Origin: Stenotrophomonas daejeonensis | Lineage (GTDB): Bacteria; Pseudomonadota; Gammaproteobacteria; Xanthomonadales; Xanthomonadaceae | Assembly: GCF_001431505.1 (NCBI RefSeq) | Contig: NZ_LDJP01000058.1 | Location: 1 to 64,000 of the forward strand | DNA length: 64,000 nucleotides | Direction of reading: 5' to 3' | Shown: in pieces, positions 42,278 through 51,367 of the stretch | How positions within the stretch are numbered: the first letter of the stretch is position 1 | How the letters are laid out: every line of letters begins with the position of its first letter | Translations under genes and position numbers: made by a program | Notes under the pieces: model-generated | Told to the model about the DNA's origin: nothing | Database searches by the model: none | The model's input: only the letters and a program-made list of their open reading frames with translations

Positions 42278-42322
42278 AAAAGAAAATCGCCCGGCTGCAC
42301 GTCACTGTGCAACACCGGGCGA
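42278..42322 (-). terminator. Terminator of the ComEA-like gene
   Basis: On the minus strand TCGCCCGG (42322-42315) pairs with CCGGGCGA (42294-42287), with an inner TGCAC/GTGCA stem, and is followed by TTTTCTTTT (42286-42278). It lies about 106 bases after the gene's stop. Confidence 0.8.
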
Positions 42323-42427
42323 CCCACGTCCTTGTTGGCATCCTGCCTTCCCCCCTGCCTCCTGGCATGCCGGGATTCCTGGTGCGCGTCATCCCGACGC
42401 CGCACGCGTTGCGGTTTGCACTCCCTG

Positions 42428-42763
42428 TCAGCGCCTTTCAACCGGTTTGACCGCCGCCGTCGTGGCGGGCTTCCTGGCGGTGGGGGCGGCTCCGGCCCTC
42501 ACTTCGATCAGGTCTCGATTCCGTTCGACCGTCTTCAAGCCGATGCCCTTGACCAGCGCCAGTTCCTCGACGCTGCCGAAGGGCCCGTTTGCCTGCCGGT
42601 GATCGACGATGGCCTGCGCCTTGGCGGGGCCGACGTTCACCAGCACCTGGTCCAGTTCCGCCGCGCTGGCGGTGTTGATGTCGACCTTTTCCGTGGCTTG
42701 CGCCGATACGGCCAACAACAACGTCAGGACCAGTGACTTCAGCATCACGGTGAAAAGCTTCAT
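42428..42763 (-). CDS. ComEA-like helix-hairpin-helix DNA-binding protein
   Basis: The 111 aa protein has a signal peptide (MKLFTVMLKSLVLTLLLAVSAQA) followed by a helix-hairpin-helix pair (VDINTASAAELDQVLVNVGPAKAQAIVDHR, FGSVEELALVKGIGLKTVERNRDLI). Such ComEA-type proteins bind incoming DNA in the periplasm during natural transformation. A Lys/Pro/Ala tail of about 25 residues follows. Start ATG 42763 has GGGAGT upstream. It has its own terminator. Its role in transformation is by family, not proven here. Confidence 0.9.
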   Translation of the reverse strand: MKLFTVMLKSLVLTLLLAVSAQATEKVDINTASAAELDQVLVNVGPAKAQAIVDHRQANGPFGSVEELALVKGIGLKTVERNRDLIEVRAGAAPTARKPATTAAVKPVERR

Positions 42764-42962
42764 GGCTCACTCCCTGTGGTTTGGACGGGTATGCCGGCAA
42801 TCCCCGCCGGCCAGACCAGTGTTCCGCGCCACATGAACGCAGCCTATCCGCCGCGCCCCCTGCCCCGCAGCCGGCAAACCGCCCGACGCCCTGTAGGAAA
42901 ATCCCTACAACACGGAGCGCGTAGAATGGTTGCATCTGAACCTTGCATCCAGGAGTTCCCGA

Positions 42963-44456
42963 ATGGACAGCGCCAAGCTCGGCCAATTTCTCAGCGACAA
43001 ATGGGACGACGACATCGTCCCGCAGCTGGTCGATTACATCCGCATCCCCAACAAATCGCCGATGTTCGACGCCAACTGGGTCGCCAATGGCTACATGGAC
43101 CAGGCCGTGGCGCTGATGGAGAACTGGGCGAAGGCGCAGAAGATCCCCGGCCTGCAGGTCGAGGTGGTGCGGTTGGAAGGGCGCACGCCGTTGATCTTCC
43201 TTGAAATCCCGGCCAGCGGCACGGAAACCGGCGACGACACCGTGCTGCTCTACGGCCACCTGGACAAGCAGCCGGAAATGACCGGCTGGGACGACGACCT
43301 CGGCCCGTGGAAGCCGGTGCTGCGCGGCGACAAGCTGTACGGCCGCGGCGGCGCCGACGACGGCTATGCGATCTTCGGCTCGCTGGCCGCGGTGCTGGCG
43401 CTGCAGGAACAGGGCCTGCCGCATGCGCGCTGCGTGATCCTGATCGAGGCCTGCGAGGAATCCGGTTCCTACGACCTGCCGGCCTACGTCGACCACCTGG
43501 CCGGGCGCATCGGCCAGCCGTCGCTGGTGGTGTGCCTGGATTCGGGCTGCGCCAACTACGAGCAGCTGTGGTGCACCACTTCGCTGCGCGGCCTGGCCGG
43601 CGGCAACTTCACCGTGAAGGTGCTCAACGAGGGCGTGCATTCCGGCGACGCCTCCGGCGTGGTGCCGTCGTCGTTCCGCCTGCTGCGCCAGCTGCTGTCG
43701 CGCATCGAGGACGAGAAGACCGGGCGCATCCTGCTCGACGGCCTGCACGTGGAGATCCCGGCCGAGCGCCTGGGCCAGGCCAGGCGTGCCGCCGAGGTGG
43801 TCGATACCGCCATCTTCGACAAGTTCCCGCTGGTCGATGGGCTGAAGCCGATGAACGACGACCTGTCCGAGCTGGTGCTCAACCGCACCTGGCGCCCGGC
43901 GCTGTCGGTGACCGGCATCGGCGGCATGCCGCCGCTGGATTCGGCCGGCAACGTGCTGCGCCCGGAAACCGCGGTGAAGCTGTCGCTGCGCCTGCCGCCG
44001 ACCGCCGACGGCAAGAAGAGCGGCGAACTGCTGAAGGAAGCGCTGCTGCGCGACCCGCCGAACGGCGCCAAGGTCACCCTGGAACTGGAAAAGGCCTCCA
44101 CCGGCTGGAACGCGCCGGCGATGGCGCCGTGGCTGGAGAAGGCCATCGACGACGCCAGCCGGGCGTTTTTCGGCAAGCCGGCGATGTACATGGGCGAAGG
44201 CGGCTCGATCCCGTTCATGGGCATGCTCGGCGAGAAGTTCCCCGGCGCGCAGTTCATGATCACCGGCGTGCTCGGCCCGCATTCCAACGCGCATGGCCCC
44301 AACGAGTTCCTGCACATCCCGATGGGCAAGCGCGTCACCGCCTGCGTGTCCAAGGTGCTGCTCGACCACCACGCGGCCAGCCTGCGCGGCGAGACCAGCG
44401 GCTCCAAGGTGCATGCCGACAGCGGCACCCGCCACGGCGACCACGGCTGCTGCTGA
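42963..44456 (+). CDS. M20 family metallopeptidase (dipeptidase)
   Basis: The 497 aa enzyme has M20 motifs: LLYGHLDKQPEMTGW with the metal-binding His and Asp, GRGGADDGYA, ACEESGS with catalytic and ligand Glu, the lid dimerisation domain, and a His near the C-terminus (GPHSNAHGPNE). It resembles carnosinase-type dipeptidases that act in the cytoplasm. Start ATG 42963 has AGGAG seven bases upstream. The C-terminal tail ends HGDHGCC, which is unusual. It stands alone. Confidence 0.88.
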   Translation: MDSAKLGQFLSDKWDDDIVPQLVDYIRIPNKSPMFDANWVANGYMDQAVALMENWAKAQKIPGLQVEVVRLEGRTPLIFLEIPASGTETGDDTVLLYGHLDKQPEMTGWDDDLGPWKPVLRGDKLYGRGGADDGYAIFGSLAAVLALQEQGLPHARCVILIEACEESGSYDLPAYVDHLAGRIGQPSLVVCLDSGCANYEQLWCTTSLRGLAGGNFTVKVLNEGVHSGDASGVVPSSFRLLRQLLSRIEDEKTGRILLDGLHVEIPAERLGQARRAAEVVDTAIFDKFPLVDGLKPMNDDLSELVLNRTWRPALSVTGIGGMPPLDSAGNVLRPETAVKLSLRLPPTADGKKSGELLKEALLRDPPNGAKVTLELEKASTGWNAPAMAPWLEKAIDDASRAFFGKPAMYMGEGGSIPFMGMLGEKFPGAQFMITGVLGPHSNAHGPNEFLHIPMGKRVTACVSKVLLDHHAASLRGETSGSKVHADSGTRHGDHGCC

Positions 44457-44532
44457 GCCACCGGCGGGCCTGATGACGGACGCAGCCCGGCCTTGCTAGG
44501 CTGCGTCTTTCCTTTTGGCGGACAGGCAGCGC

Positions 44533-44808
44533 ATGAGCGGACTGTTTGGCAGCGGCAGCTGGCTTTACATCATCCTGATCGGCTTCATCGTCGGCCTGCT
44601 CGGGCGCTTCTTCATGCCCGGCAACAACCGCATGGGCTGCCTGCTGACCATCGTGCTGGGCATCGCCGGCGCGGTGTTCGCCGGCTGGTTCGGGCGCGAG
44701 ATGGGCTGGTACGCCGCCGGGCAGCCGGCCGGTTTCCTCGGCTCCATCGTCGGCGCGGTGGCCATCCTCGCGCTGCTGCGGCTGGTCAGCGGCGGCAACA
44801 AGCGCTGA
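44533..44808 (+). CDS. GlsB/YeaQ/YmgE family membrane protein
   Basis: The 91 aa protein has three hydrophobic segments with the glycine-rich family pattern (LIGFIVGLLGRFFMPG, TIVLGIAGAVFAGWFGREMG, GFLGSIVGAVAILALLRLV). Relatives (also annotated transglycosylase-associated) are small stress-induced membrane proteins of unknown mechanism. ATG 44533 gives the usual start; an upstream in-frame ATG at 44515 is less likely. It precedes amgK by 36 bases. Confidence 0.85.
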   Translation: MSGLFGSGSWLYIILIGFIVGLLGRFFMPGNNRMGCLLTIVLGIAGAVFAGWFGREMGWYAAGQPAGFLGSIVGAVAILALLRLVSGGNKR

Positions 44809-44844
44809 CGCCCGCCGGCGCCATGCGCCGGCCATACCCCGCAG

Positions 44845-45861
44845 ATGACTCCCGATCCTTCTTCCGATCCGCAGCGCGCGCAACAGCGCCTGCACTGGGC
44901 GCGCACCGCGCTGGGCGATGCCGCCGTCACGCTCGAACGCGCCTCGGTCGATGCCGGCTTCCGCAGCTACTGGCGCACGCGGGGCGCGGGCGCCAACCGC
45001 ATCGTGATGGATTCGCCGCCGGACCGGGAGGACGTGCGACCGTGGCTGCGCATCCACGACCTGTTCGAGCGCCACGGCGTGCGCGTGCCGCACATCGAGC
45101 AGCGCGACGTCGACAATGGCTTCCTGCTGCTGGAAGACCTCGGCGGGCCGACGCTGGCGATGGTGCTGGACGAGGCCAACGCCGACGCGCACTTCGATGC
45201 CGCCATCGACCAGTTGCTGGCGATGCAGCGGATTCCCGCGCCGGACGGCATCGGCGAGTTCGGCGAGGCGCTGCTGCTGCGCGATGCCGGGCTGTTCGAG
45301 GAATGGTTCCTCGGCCACCACCTCGGCATCACCCTGGATTGCAGTGAATCGGACCAGTTGGAACTGGCGCAGCGGCGGCTGATGGACAACGCCCATGCGC
45401 AGGCCAGAGTGCTGGTGCACCGCGATTTCATGCCGCGCAACCTGATGCCGGTGGATGGTGGCACGGCGGTGCTGGATTTCCAGGACACGGTGCTCGGCCC
45501 GGTCGCCTACGACGCGGTGAGCCTGTTCAAGGACGCCTTCCTGAGCTGGCCGCTGGCGCGCGTGGACGGCTGGCTGGCCCGTTACCACCAGCGCGCGCAG
45601 GCCGCCGGCATCCCGGTGCCGTCGTTGCCCGTGTTCCTGCGCGACGCCGACTGGCTGGGCGTGCAGCGACACCTGAAGATCCTCGGCATCTTCGCGCGCC
45701 TGCACTACCGCGACGGCAAGTCGAAATACATCGCCGACGTGCCGCGCTTCATCGCCTACCTGGACGAAGTGCTGCCGCGCCATCCCCAGTTGGCCTCGCT
45801 GGCCGAGCTGCTGGAAACCCGCATCAAGCCCGCGCTCGCGGCCAAGGCCGCCGCCGCATGA
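44845..45861 (+). CDS. amgK: N-acetylmuramate/N-acetylglucosamine anomeric kinase AmgK
   Basis: A 338 aa aminoglycoside-phosphotransferase-fold kinase with VLVHRDFMPRNLMPV (catalytic loop) and AVLDFQDTVLGP (metal site). With the next gene it forms the AmgK-MurU cell-wall recycling route: AmgK phosphorylates C1 of MurNAc so that UDP-MurNAc is made without MurA, which in pseudomonads lowers fosfomycin sensitivity. The four-base overlap with murU makes the assignment strong. Confidence 0.93.
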   Translation: MTPDPSSDPQRAQQRLHWARTALGDAAVTLERASVDAGFRSYWRTRGAGANRIVMDSPPDREDVRPWLRIHDLFERHGVRVPHIEQRDVDNGFLLLEDLGGPTLAMVLDEANADAHFDAAIDQLLAMQRIPAPDGIGEFGEALLLRDAGLFEEWFLGHHLGITLDCSESDQLELAQRRLMDNAHAQARVLVHRDFMPRNLMPVDGGTAVLDFQDTVLGPVAYDAVSLFKDAFLSWPLARVDGWLARYHQRAQAAGIPVPSLPVFLRDADWLGVQRHLKILGIFARLHYRDGKSKYIADVPRFIAYLDEVLPRHPQLASLAELLETRIKPALAAKAAAA

Positions 45862-46562
45862 AGGCGCTGATCTTCGCCGCCGGGCTGGGCGAGCGCATGC
45901 GCCCGCTCACCGAGCACACGCCCAAGCCGCTGCTGGCGGCCGGCGGCAAGCCGCTGATCGCGTGGCATCTGGAAAAGCTGGCCGCGCTCGGCGTGCGCGA
46001 GGTCGTGGTCAACACCTCGTGGCTGGCCAGGCAGTTCCCCGCCACGCTGGGTGACGGCAGCCGCTGGAGCCTGCGGCTGCATTTCGTGCACGAAGGCGAC
46101 ACGCCGCTGGAAACCGGCGGCGGCATGCTCAACGCATTGCCGGTGCTGGGCGACGCACCGTTTCTGGCGGTCAACGGCGATATCTGGTGCGACTTCGATT
46201 TCGCGCGCCTGCCCGCCGAACCGGAGGGCGAGGCGCACCTGCTGCTGGCCGATAACCCCGAACACCACCCCGAAGGCGACTTCATCCTCGATGCCGATGG
46301 CCGCGTGCACGACGCAGGCGCCGCGCCGCGGCTGACCTTTGCCGGCATCGGCGTGTATCGCCCGTCGTTGCTGGCCGGCTGGCGGCAAGTGGTCGGCGAT
46401 GCCGGAGGCGCCGATGCCACGCCCCCCCGCTTCAAGCTCGCCCCGCTGCTGCGCGCGGCGATGGCCCGCGGTGCGGTGCACGGCCAGCATCATCGCGGGC
46501 GCTGGACCGACGTGGGCACGCCGCAGCGGTTGCAGGCGCTGGACGCCGCCCTGTCCGGATGA
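45858..46562 (+). CDS. murU: N-acetylmuramate alpha-1-phosphate uridylyltransferase MurU
   Basis: MurU (234 aa) is a nucleotidyltransferase with the sugar-1-phosphate signature LIFAAGLGERMRPLTEHTPKPLL, a GGGMLNALPVLG segment and NGDIW metal site. It converts MurNAc-1-phosphate and UTP to UDP-MurNAc. It starts at ATG 45858, overlapping amgK (ATGA). A REP pair follows, then a convergent hypothetical gene. Confidence 0.94.
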   Translation: MKALIFAAGLGERMRPLTEHTPKPLLAAGGKPLIAWHLEKLAALGVREVVVNTSWLARQFPATLGDGSRWSLRLHFVHEGDTPLETGGGMLNALPVLGDAPFLAVNGDIWCDFDFARLPAEPEGEAHLLLADNPEHHPEGDFILDADGRVHDAGAAPRLTFAGIGVYRPSLLAGWRQVVGDAGGADATPPRFKLAPLLRAAMARGAVHGQHHRGRWTDVGTPQRLQALDAALSG

Positions 46563-46610
46563 CGGGAGGTGCCGGAGGCTCCCGGCATAGGGTTTCACCT
46601 GGAATGCCCC

Positions 46611-46670
46611 ATGCGGGGCAAGCCCCGCATCCACGGGAACCAACACGCAGGTGCCGGGCTTGCCCGGCAC
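46611..46670. repeat. REP pair between murU and the convergent hypothetical gene
   Basis: Inverted unit 46611-46634 (ATGCGGGG/CCCCGCAT, end CCAC) and direct unit 46647-46670 (GCAG head, GTGCCGGG/CCCGGCAC, loop CTTG). Here the heads face each other, unlike most dimers in the window. Confidence 0.78.
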
Positions 46671-46703
46671 GGGCCTTCCCGTGGATATCCAGGCGGAACA
46701 GGC

Positions 46704-47825
46704 TCAGCTCAGGTACTTGCGGCGGATATAGACCCACGGCGCGGCCAGCGCGGCGATGGCGCCGCCGGCGAAGCCCAACGCCGCCGCTACCGCGGCGGCC
46801 TCGACGCGGCCCGGCAGGGCCAGCGCGGCGATCATCAGCAGGGCCACCGGCAGGCCGATGAACGAGGCCAGGAAGAAGCGCCAGCGCGGCACCCACGTGT
46901 GCAGCTGCATCAGACTGGCGCTGGTCCAGGCTTCGCCGGCCTGGCTGCGGCGGACCTTGTCCACCAGCCGCACCAGGTCCACCTGCACCACGGTCCGGCC
47001 CGGCGCGGCCCCGGCCAGCTCGGCCTCCACCTCCACCGGCGCCGGCCACGAGGCCGGCCATGCCTGCGGCGCGGCGACGCCGTAGGCGGTGAGCAGCGGC
47101 ACCGTCAGCGACGGCGCCGACAGCGCGCGCAGCTTGCGGTTGTCCAGCACGCACCACACCTGCGTCCGCCCCGCCACCTGCACCTGGTACAGCGCCAGCT
47201 GCTCCGGCGCCGGGTAGGGCAGCGCGGTGACCCGCGCGGCCAGCGAATCGACGCCCATCGCGCGCAGGAAGCCGACCCGGGCGCGCCCCACCTGGGTCCA
47301 ACCCAGTCCCAGCGGCCCCAGCAGCATCACCTCGGCCGCATCGGTGGCGCCGGCGCTGGCACGCTCGTCGCTGGCCAGGTAGGCCGCAAGCGAATTCGGT
47401 TCGGCGACGTCGCCCTTGCCCCAGCGCTGCGACTGCCCCAGCAGGTACTTCAGCGGCACCCGCGCGGCGACGGTCTCGCCGCGCACGCTGTCGGAGGCGA
47501 ACGGCACCACCGCCGCGACGAACGCGCGCAGTTCGTTGCCGGGCGCGCCGTTCCAGTCGGCCGGCAGCAGGCCGTCCAGCAGGCCTTCGCGTACCAGTTG
47601 GTCGATCCGCTCCTTCTGCGCGACCAGCCGCGCCACGGCGGCCTGCAGCTTGATGTCCGGCGGCACCGCCGCCGGCGGCAGCCGGTAGCGGGGCGGCGGC
47701 GTATCCGCCTCGCCCGGGGTCTCGTCCATCAACGCTTCCACCGTCGGCATGGCGACGCCGGGCGCCTCGGTGCCGGCATCGGCAACGGGGGGGACGGCGG
47801 CAGCGGCGGTGGTGGGCTGCGACAT
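46704..47825 (-). CDS. Hypothetical membrane protein with two C-terminal helices
   Basis: I do not recognise this 373 aa protein. Residues 1-50 are Pro/Ala-rich; about 55-290 form a soluble domain with no known motif (repeated RVPLKYLLGQSQRWGKGD and RFRLRAM-type stretches absent); the end has two transmembrane helices (about 318-337 and 343-362) and a basic YIRRKYLS tail. ATG 47825 starts MSQPTTAAA; open frame continues upstream but is low-complexity. It lies downstream of the thioredoxin-fold lipoprotein gene on the same strand, beyond a strong hairpin. Confidence 0.6.
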   Translation of the reverse strand: MSQPTTAAAAVPPVADAGTEAPGVAMPTVEALMDETPGEADTPPPRYRLPPAAVPPDIKLQAAVARLVAQKERIDQLVREGLLDGLLPADWNGAPGNELRAFVAAVVPFASDSVRGETVAARVPLKYLLGQSQRWGKGDVAEPNSLAAYLASDERASAGATDAAEVMLLGPLGLGWTQVGRARVGFLRAMGVDSLAARVTALPYPAPEQLALYQVQVAGRTQVWCVLDNRKLRALSAPSLTVPLLTAYGVAAPQAWPASWPAPVEVEAELAGAAPGRTVVQVDLVRLVDKVRRSQAGEAWTSASLMQLHTWVPRWRFFLASFIGLPVALLMIAALALPGRVEAAAVAAALGFAGGAIAALAAPWVYIRRKYLS

Positions 47826-47919
47826 GCGGCACCGGGACACGGGAATGCTCCCGTTAGCGGCCGGCCGGCGCGGAAATTGAGGCCGCGATGCCGGACTTCG
47901 CCCCAGCCGCGTCCCCGCA

Positions 47920-47953
47920 AACGACGACGGCGCCCTGCGGCGCCGTCGTCGTT
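47920..47953 (-). terminator. 15-bp hairpin after the thioredoxin-fold lipoprotein gene
   Basis: AACGACGACGGCGCC and GGCGCCGTCGTCGTT form a perfect 15-bp stem with a 4-base loop, 18 bases after the stop codon at 47971. There is almost no T tract, but stem length and location support a terminator or 3' end stabiliser. Confidence 0.65.
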
Positions 47954-47970
47954 GCATCATCCGCCCGGGG

Positions 47971-48573
47971 TCAGGGCGTCTGCGCGGGCGCCCATTCCTT
48001 CAGGAACGCGAAGAACTTCGCCCGGTCGTAGCCCTTGCCCTTCTCCAGCTCGCCGGTGAACTGCGAATGCAGCAGCTCGCCATCGGCATCGAGCACGAAC
48101 AGGTGCGGATAGCCGGTGATGGCCGGGAAACGCGACAGGAAGGCGGCGTTCTCGTTGTCTTCGCTGTAGTTGACCTTCATCCACACGTAATGGGCGTCGC
48201 GGAAGCGGCGCATCTCCGAGTCACCCTCCATGAAGGCATCCAGCAGGTGGCACCACGAGCACCACTCGCCGCCGACGTCGAGCATGATCCGCTTGCCGCC
48301 GCGCTGGGCTTCGACCTTGGCCGTCTCCAGGTCGGCGACCGGGTCGCGCGCCGGGTCGAACTGCGCGTTGAGCGCGGCCACCGCGGCCACGTCGGCCGCG
48401 GCCGGGGTGTTGCCCGAGGCGACCGGCTGGCTGACGTCGGCCACCGGCATCTTCTGCTCGCTGGTATCCAGCGGCTGCGCCTTTTCCGGCGCCGGCGCCG
48501 GTGGCGGCGAGCAGCCGGCCAGCGCCGCGCCCAGCAGCAGGGCCAGCGCCCCGGAACGCAATTTCATCGCCAC
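47971..48573 (-). CDS. Thioredoxin-fold lipoprotein
   Basis: The 200 aa protein has a lipoprotein signal (LLLGAALAGC, cysteine at 21), a disordered Pro/Ala/Gln linker and a thioredoxin-like domain (about 85-195) with the redox motif WCSWC. It resembles the DsbD-gamma/thioredoxin_7 group that reduces or isomerises disulfides in the periplasm. It lies four bases after the POT transporter gene and is probably cotranscribed with it. The partner is unknown. Confidence 0.85.
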   Translation of the reverse strand: MAMKLRSGALALLLGAALAGCSPPPAPAPEKAQPLDTSEQKMPVADVSQPVASGNTPAAADVAAVAALNAQFDPARDPVADLETAKVEAQRGGKRIMLDVGGEWCSWCHLLDAFMEGDSEMRRFRDAHYVWMKVNYSEDNENAAFLSRFPAITGYPHLFVLDADGELLHSQFTGELEKGKGYDRAKFFAFLKEWAPAQTP

Positions 48574-48577
48574 GTCC

Positions 48578-50083
48578 TCACTTCACGCCATGCATCAGCT
48601 TCTGCACCAGCGGGGCGATCAGGAACAGCAGCACGCCCGCGCCCAGCAGCGACCAGAAGCCGAAGGTATAGCCCTTCAGCGCGGATTCCACCGTCATGCC
48701 GCTTTCACCGCTGACCACCGCGGCGAAGATGCCCGACAGGTTGTTGCCGATGGCGGTGGACAGGAACCAGCCGCCCATCGCCAGGCCGACGACCTTCACC
48801 GGCGCCAGCTTGGTGGTCATCGACAGGCCGATCGGCGACAGGCACAGCTCGCCGACGGTCTGGATCACGTAGACCATGAACAGGGTCCAGAACGGCACCT
48901 TCAGCGTCTCCGGGTCGACCAGCGAGGACAGCGCGTACATCAGCAGCGCGAACGCCAGGCCGTTGAAGATCAGGCCGAGGCCGAACTTGCGCGGGATCGA
49001 CGGATTGTTCTTGCCCAGCGCCACCCACAGCCACACGAACACCGGGCCGAGGGTGAGGATGGCGATGGAGTTCACCGACTGGAACCAGCCCACCGGGAAC
49101 GTCCAGCCGCCGAAGTCGCGCTCGACGATGTTCTGCGCCAGGAAGTTGAACGAGCTGCCGGCCTGCTCGAAGAACATGAAGAACAGCACGTTGAACACGA
49201 AGATCACCAGCATGGCGAGGGCGCGGTCGCGCGCCACCTTGCCCTCGCGGATGCCCTCGACCAGGATCGACACGCACAGCGCCACGAACAGCGCGCCGAG
49301 GATCCAGCCGAGGATGCCGGCGTCGATGGTCAGCAGCCCGTAGGCCACCGGCACCGCCACCAGCGTGCCGACCAGCACCGCCAGGGTGCGGCCGAGCCCG
49401 GCGCCGGCCGGGGCCACGCCGACGCTGCCGAGCTGGCGGCGACCGATCCAGAACCACACCAGGCTGACCAGCATGCCGACGCCGGAGGCGATGAACACGT
49501 ACTTGTAGGCCGGCATCGCCTCGCTGCCGAACACCTTGTCGGCGAGGATGCCGGTCAGGATCGGGGCGATGAAGGCGCCGGCGTTGATGCCCATGTAGAA
49601 GATGGTGAAACCCGAGTCGCGGCGGCTGTCGTTGAGCCCGTACAGTTGCCCCACCATCGTGGAGATGTTGGGCTTGAACAGGCCGTTGCCGGCGATGACC
49701 GTGGCCAGGCCGATGCGGAACACCTGCTCGTTGGGGATGGCGATCAGGAACAGGCCCAGCGACATCACCGCCGCGCCGATCAGGATCGAGCGCTGGTAGC
49801 CGATCAGGCGGTCGGCGACGAAGCCGCCGAACAGCGCCGAGGCGTACACCAGCGCCAGGTAGGCGCCGTAGAGCCGGTTGGCCGGCGCCTCGCCGGCGCC
49901 TTCGCCGCCAAAGAACTGCGAGACGATGTACAGCGTCAGCGCCCAGCGGATGCCGTAGAACGCGAAGCGCTCCCAGAACTCGGTCATGAACAGCATCCAC
50001 AGCGGACGCGGGTGGCCGAGCAGGTCGTTGAACGCCGGCACGGGCGCCGGTGTGGATGCGGAATTCGGCGCGGCAGCGCTCAT
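48578..50083 (-). CDS. POT/PTR2 family peptide:proton symporter
   Basis: The 501 aa major-facilitator transporter has 12-14 transmembrane helices and POT motifs: the ExxERF motif in EFWERFAFYGIRW, GNGLFKPNISTMVGQLY and FTIFYMGINAGAFIAPIL. These carriers import di- and tripeptides with protons. Start ATG 50083 with GGGGAA upstream. It is followed by the thioredoxin-fold lipoprotein gene. Confidence 0.93.
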   Translation of the reverse strand: MSAAAPNSASTPAPVPAFNDLLGHPRPLWMLFMTEFWERFAFYGIRWALTLYIVSQFFGGEGAGEAPANRLYGAYLALVYASALFGGFVADRLIGYQRSILIGAAVMSLGLFLIAIPNEQVFRIGLATVIAGNGLFKPNISTMVGQLYGLNDSRRDSGFTIFYMGINAGAFIAPILTGILADKVFGSEAMPAYKYVFIASGVGMLVSLVWFWIGRRQLGSVGVAPAGAGLGRTLAVLVGTLVAVPVAYGLLTIDAGILGWILGALFVALCVSILVEGIREGKVARDRALAMLVIFVFNVLFFMFFEQAGSSFNFLAQNIVERDFGGWTFPVGWFQSVNSIAILTLGPVFVWLWVALGKNNPSIPRKFGLGLIFNGLAFALLMYALSSLVDPETLKVPFWTLFMVYVIQTVGELCLSPIGLSMTTKLAPVKVVGLAMGGWFLSTAIGNNLSGIFAAVVSGESGMTVESALKGYTFGFWSLLGAGVLLFLIAPLVQKLMHGVK

Positions 50084-50244
50084 GCGGGGTTCCCCCAGTA
50101 ATGCCGGTACGGTGAAAAAGGCGGGACCCCGGCGCGGGCCGGGGCGCGGGGAGGATCACCGACCGCCCGGCCCGGCGTCAAATTTCGTTCATCTGCAACC
50201 AATGCCGCGGACAGCCGCCGGCAACCGGGCCGGCGCAGGCCACA

Positions 50245-51102
50245 CTACGCCACGCCGATGCTGGTGCGCACCTCGAACAGCTCGGGGAAGAAGGTCAACT
50301 CCAGCGCCTGCTTCAGGAAACCCACGCCGCTGGAACCACCGGTGCCGCGCTTGAAGCCGATGATCCGCATCACCGTGCGCATGTGGCGGAAGCGCCACAG
50401 CTGGAACTGGCTCTCCAGGTCCACGAAGTCCTCGCACAGCGAGTACTCGCGCCAGTAGCGGTCGGTGTCGCGGTAGATGTTCTCGAAGACCGGGCGCAGC
50501 GCCGGGTCGCTGACGTGCGGCAGGGTCCAGTCATGGCCTTCATAAGTGGCCGGGACGGCATGGCCGAAGCGCGCCAGGTAGCGCAGGAATTCCTCGTACA
50601 GGCTCGGTGCCTCCAGCGCCTGCCGCAGCTTCGCCTGCCCGTCCGGGTCGTGCCCGAACACCAGCAGCATGTCCGCGTTCTTGTTGCCCAGCAGGAACTC
50701 GATGCAGCGGTACTGCAGCGACTGGAAGCCCGAGGACGGGCCGAGCACGTCGCGGAAGCCCATGTATTCGGACGGGGTCAGGGTTTCCAGCACCGACCAC
50801 TGCTCGGTCAGCTGGCGCAGCACCTGCTTGCCGCGCGCCAGCACCTTGCGGCACTGCCAGACCTCGTCGCGCTGCAGGTGGCCCATCGCCGCGCGCAGTT
50901 CATGGTCGAGCAGCTTCAGCCACAGCTCCGAGGTCTGGTGCTGGATGATGAACAGCATCTCGTCGTGGTGCGCCGGGTTCGACAATGGCTGCTGCGCCGA
51001 CAGCAGGCGGTCCAGGCACAGGTAGCCGCCATAGGTGAGCCGGCCCTGCAGGTCGGTGTGGATGCCGGCTTCGAGCTCACGCTGGTTCTGTTCTACGGTC
51101 AT
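50245..51102 (-). CDS. kynA: Tryptophan 2,3-dioxygenase
   Basis: KynA (285 aa) is a heme enzyme that opens tryptophan to N-formylkynurenine. Signatures [36 protein letters not shown] and [16 protein letters not shown] are intact. ATG 51102 (MTVEQNQRE) is the start; a long open frame upstream has no support. Later kynurenine-pathway genes are not adjacent. In these bacteria the route supplies NAD and catabolic carbon. Confidence 0.95.
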   Translation of the reverse strand: MTVEQNQRELEAGIHTDLQGRLTYGGYLCLDRLLSAQQPLSNPAHHDEMLFIIQHQTSELWLKLLDHELRAAMGHLQRDEVWQCRKVLARGKQVLRQLTEQWSVLETLTPSEYMGFRDVLGPSSGFQSLQYRCIEFLLGNKNADMLLVFGHDPDGQAKLRQALEAPSLYEEFLRYLARFGHAVPATYEGHDWTLPHVSDPALRPVFENIYRDTDRYWREYSLCEDFVDLESQFQLWRFRHMRTVMRIIGFKRGTGGSSGVGFLKQALELTFFPELFEVRTSIGVA

Positions 51103-51367
51103 GGCCTTGCCATCTGCGCGGGGCGCAAAGGGTAACGCAGGCGGCGGGCGCGCAAACGGAAAGCGAACACTTGCAGGCGCAACCGGCGCGACAATGCCGC
51201 GCCTGCCCGCGATGAAGCTGAATGCGATGATTCGACCCACCTCGCGCGGCAGGCGGGCGCCGCAGCGCGCAATTCCGTGCTGCGGCGCAGGACGGCTTTT
51301 CCGGGCCGAGTCCTTACCATGTGCAATTCCTATCAATTGAAACCATCTGTTCGAAGGTGTTGCTGCA

